Shown here in pieces: positions 5,464-5,698 of a DNA stretch of 5,698 nt (within the stretch, counting starts at the first letter, position 1; each line of letters opens with the position of its first letter). Below the pieces are notes generated by a model. The model was given only the letters and a program-made list of their open reading frames with translations, was not told the origin of the DNA and did not search any database. The DNA comes from JACDAN01 sp046729215 (GTDB lineage Bacteria; Actinomycetota; Thermoleophilia; Gaiellales; Gaiellaceae): contig JBKPGE010000095.1 in assembly GCA_046729215.1 (NCBI GenBank), positions 1-5,698 of the forward strand, written 5' to 3'. A program made the translations under genes and the position numbers.

Positions 5464-5549
5464 TGCCGAAGGTGGGAATCGAACCCACACGGGGCTCACG
5501 CCCCACCGGATTTTGAGTCCGGCGCGTCTGCCAGTTCCGCCACTTCGGC
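5464..5549 (-). tRNA. tRNA-Leu, anticodon CAA (reads UUG)
   Basis: 86-nt type II tRNA. The acceptor GCCGAAG pairs fully with CTTCGGC, followed by discriminator A as expected for leucine. The D-arm contains GGCGG and TGGCAGA; the anticodon stem CCGGA/TCCGG carries loop CTCAAAA, giving anticodon CAA. The long variable arm is GGGGC-GTGA-GCCCC, and the T-arm is GTGGG-TTCGAAT-CCCAC. CCA is not encoded (TGG follows the discriminator), so it must be added after transcription. It decodes UUG, the very codon used as the livJ start, though initiation uses a different tRNA. Its 5' end is only 21 nt from the divergent pfkA start, so its promoter must overlap that gene. Confidence 0.97.
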
Positions 5550-5558
5550 CCGCATGAA

Positions 5559-5565
5559 TAGGGTA
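5559..5565. promoter_or_regulatory. Possible overlapping divergent -10 elements for pfkA and tRNA-Leu
   Basis: The heptamer TAGGGTA offers TAGGGT on the plus strand, 6 nt before the pfkA GTG, and TACCCT on the minus strand, 10 nt before the tRNA 5' end. Both match the actinobacterial TANNNT pattern at workable distances. No convincing -35 is seen on either side, so this is tentative. Confidence 0.35.
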
Positions 5566-5570
5566 GCCGC

Positions 5571-5698
5571 GTGCACAGCAAGATCGGGATCCTCACAGGT
5601 GGCGGCGACTGCCCCGGGCTGAACGCCGTCATCCGTGCAGTCGCGCGCCGCCTGCTCGACAAAGACGCAGAGGTCGTCGGAGTGCGCGAGGGCTGGCG
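5571..5698 (+). CDS. pfkA: 6-phosphofructokinase, N-terminal part (3' end beyond window)
   Basis: Glycolytic enzyme phosphorylating fructose 6-phosphate to the 1,6-bisphosphate in the cytoplasm. Only 42 codons are present. After VHSKIGI comes LTGGGDCPGLNAVIRAV (residues 8-24), the glycine-rich phosphate-donor motif of the PfkA family in the form usual for actinobacteria, then the next strand EVVGVREGW. GTG at 5571 is the only possible start: an in-frame TAG lies at 5559-5561, and the nearby ATG at 5554 is in another frame with no homology. Only a weak AGGG lies upstream; the message may be leaderless. Whether the donor is ATP or pyrophosphate depends on residues beyond the window (the GGDG-type motif near residue 100). 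It is transcribed away from the tRNA-Leu and liv operon. Confidence 0.9.
   Translation, partial: MHSKIGILTGGGDCPGLNAVIRAVARRLLDKDAEVVGVREGW

Noticed and set aside
5290..5525. CRISPR array from the two identical 63-nt repeats
   Set aside because: Only two copies, and the repeat is the body of a tRNA gene.
5057..5662. Minus-strand open frame of 201 codons across the tRNA region
   Set aside because: It runs through both tRNA-Leu copies, which explains its internal protein repeat, and through pfkA in antisense.

Overview
The window is high-GC DNA with GTG and TTG starts, tight gene overlaps and a tRNA gene that does not encode its CCA end. This fits an actinobacterium. Thermoleophilia-type lineages are a guess from general feel only; nothing in the window fixes the taxon.

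Layout. About 90% of the window, positions 1-5055, is one minus-strand operon for a branched-chain or hydrophobic amino acid ABC importer, transcribed right to left: livJ (lipoprotein binding protein), livH and livM (membrane channel subunits), livG and livF (ATPases). livF runs off the left edge. livH/livM overlap by 8 bp and livM/livG by 4 bp. Two junctions are open: livJ-livH (69 nt, with a perfect 12-bp hairpin) and livG-livF (157 nt, with three hairpins in a row). Positions 5056-5290 hold the livJ leader and a likely promoter with palindromic operator-like sequence. Positions 5291-5549 hold an intact tRNA-Leu(CAA) and, downstream of it on the same strand, a second tRNA-Leu-like copy whose D-arm is replaced and interrupted by a 27-nt hairpin. 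At 5571 the first 42 codons of a divergent phosphofructokinase gene begin on the plus strand.

How it works together. LivJ, anchored on the outer face of the membrane, would capture amino acid and deliver it to the LivH/LivM channel, which LivG/LivF drive with ATP. The hairpin after livJ probably lets the binding protein be made in excess over the permease. The tRNA and pfkA genes are unrelated neighbours.

Most worth a second look: the tRNA-Leu-like locus (exact 63-nt copy of the tRNA 3' part, preserved acceptor pairing, hairpin in place of the D-arm, and a segment complementary to the variable arm). Second is the livG-livF gap, where a 'ghost' livG C-terminus still overlaps the livF start as GTGA, suggesting that a hairpin-rich element entered an originally overlapping junction. 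The decamer TCGCAAGCGA recurs three times, only in non-coding DNA.
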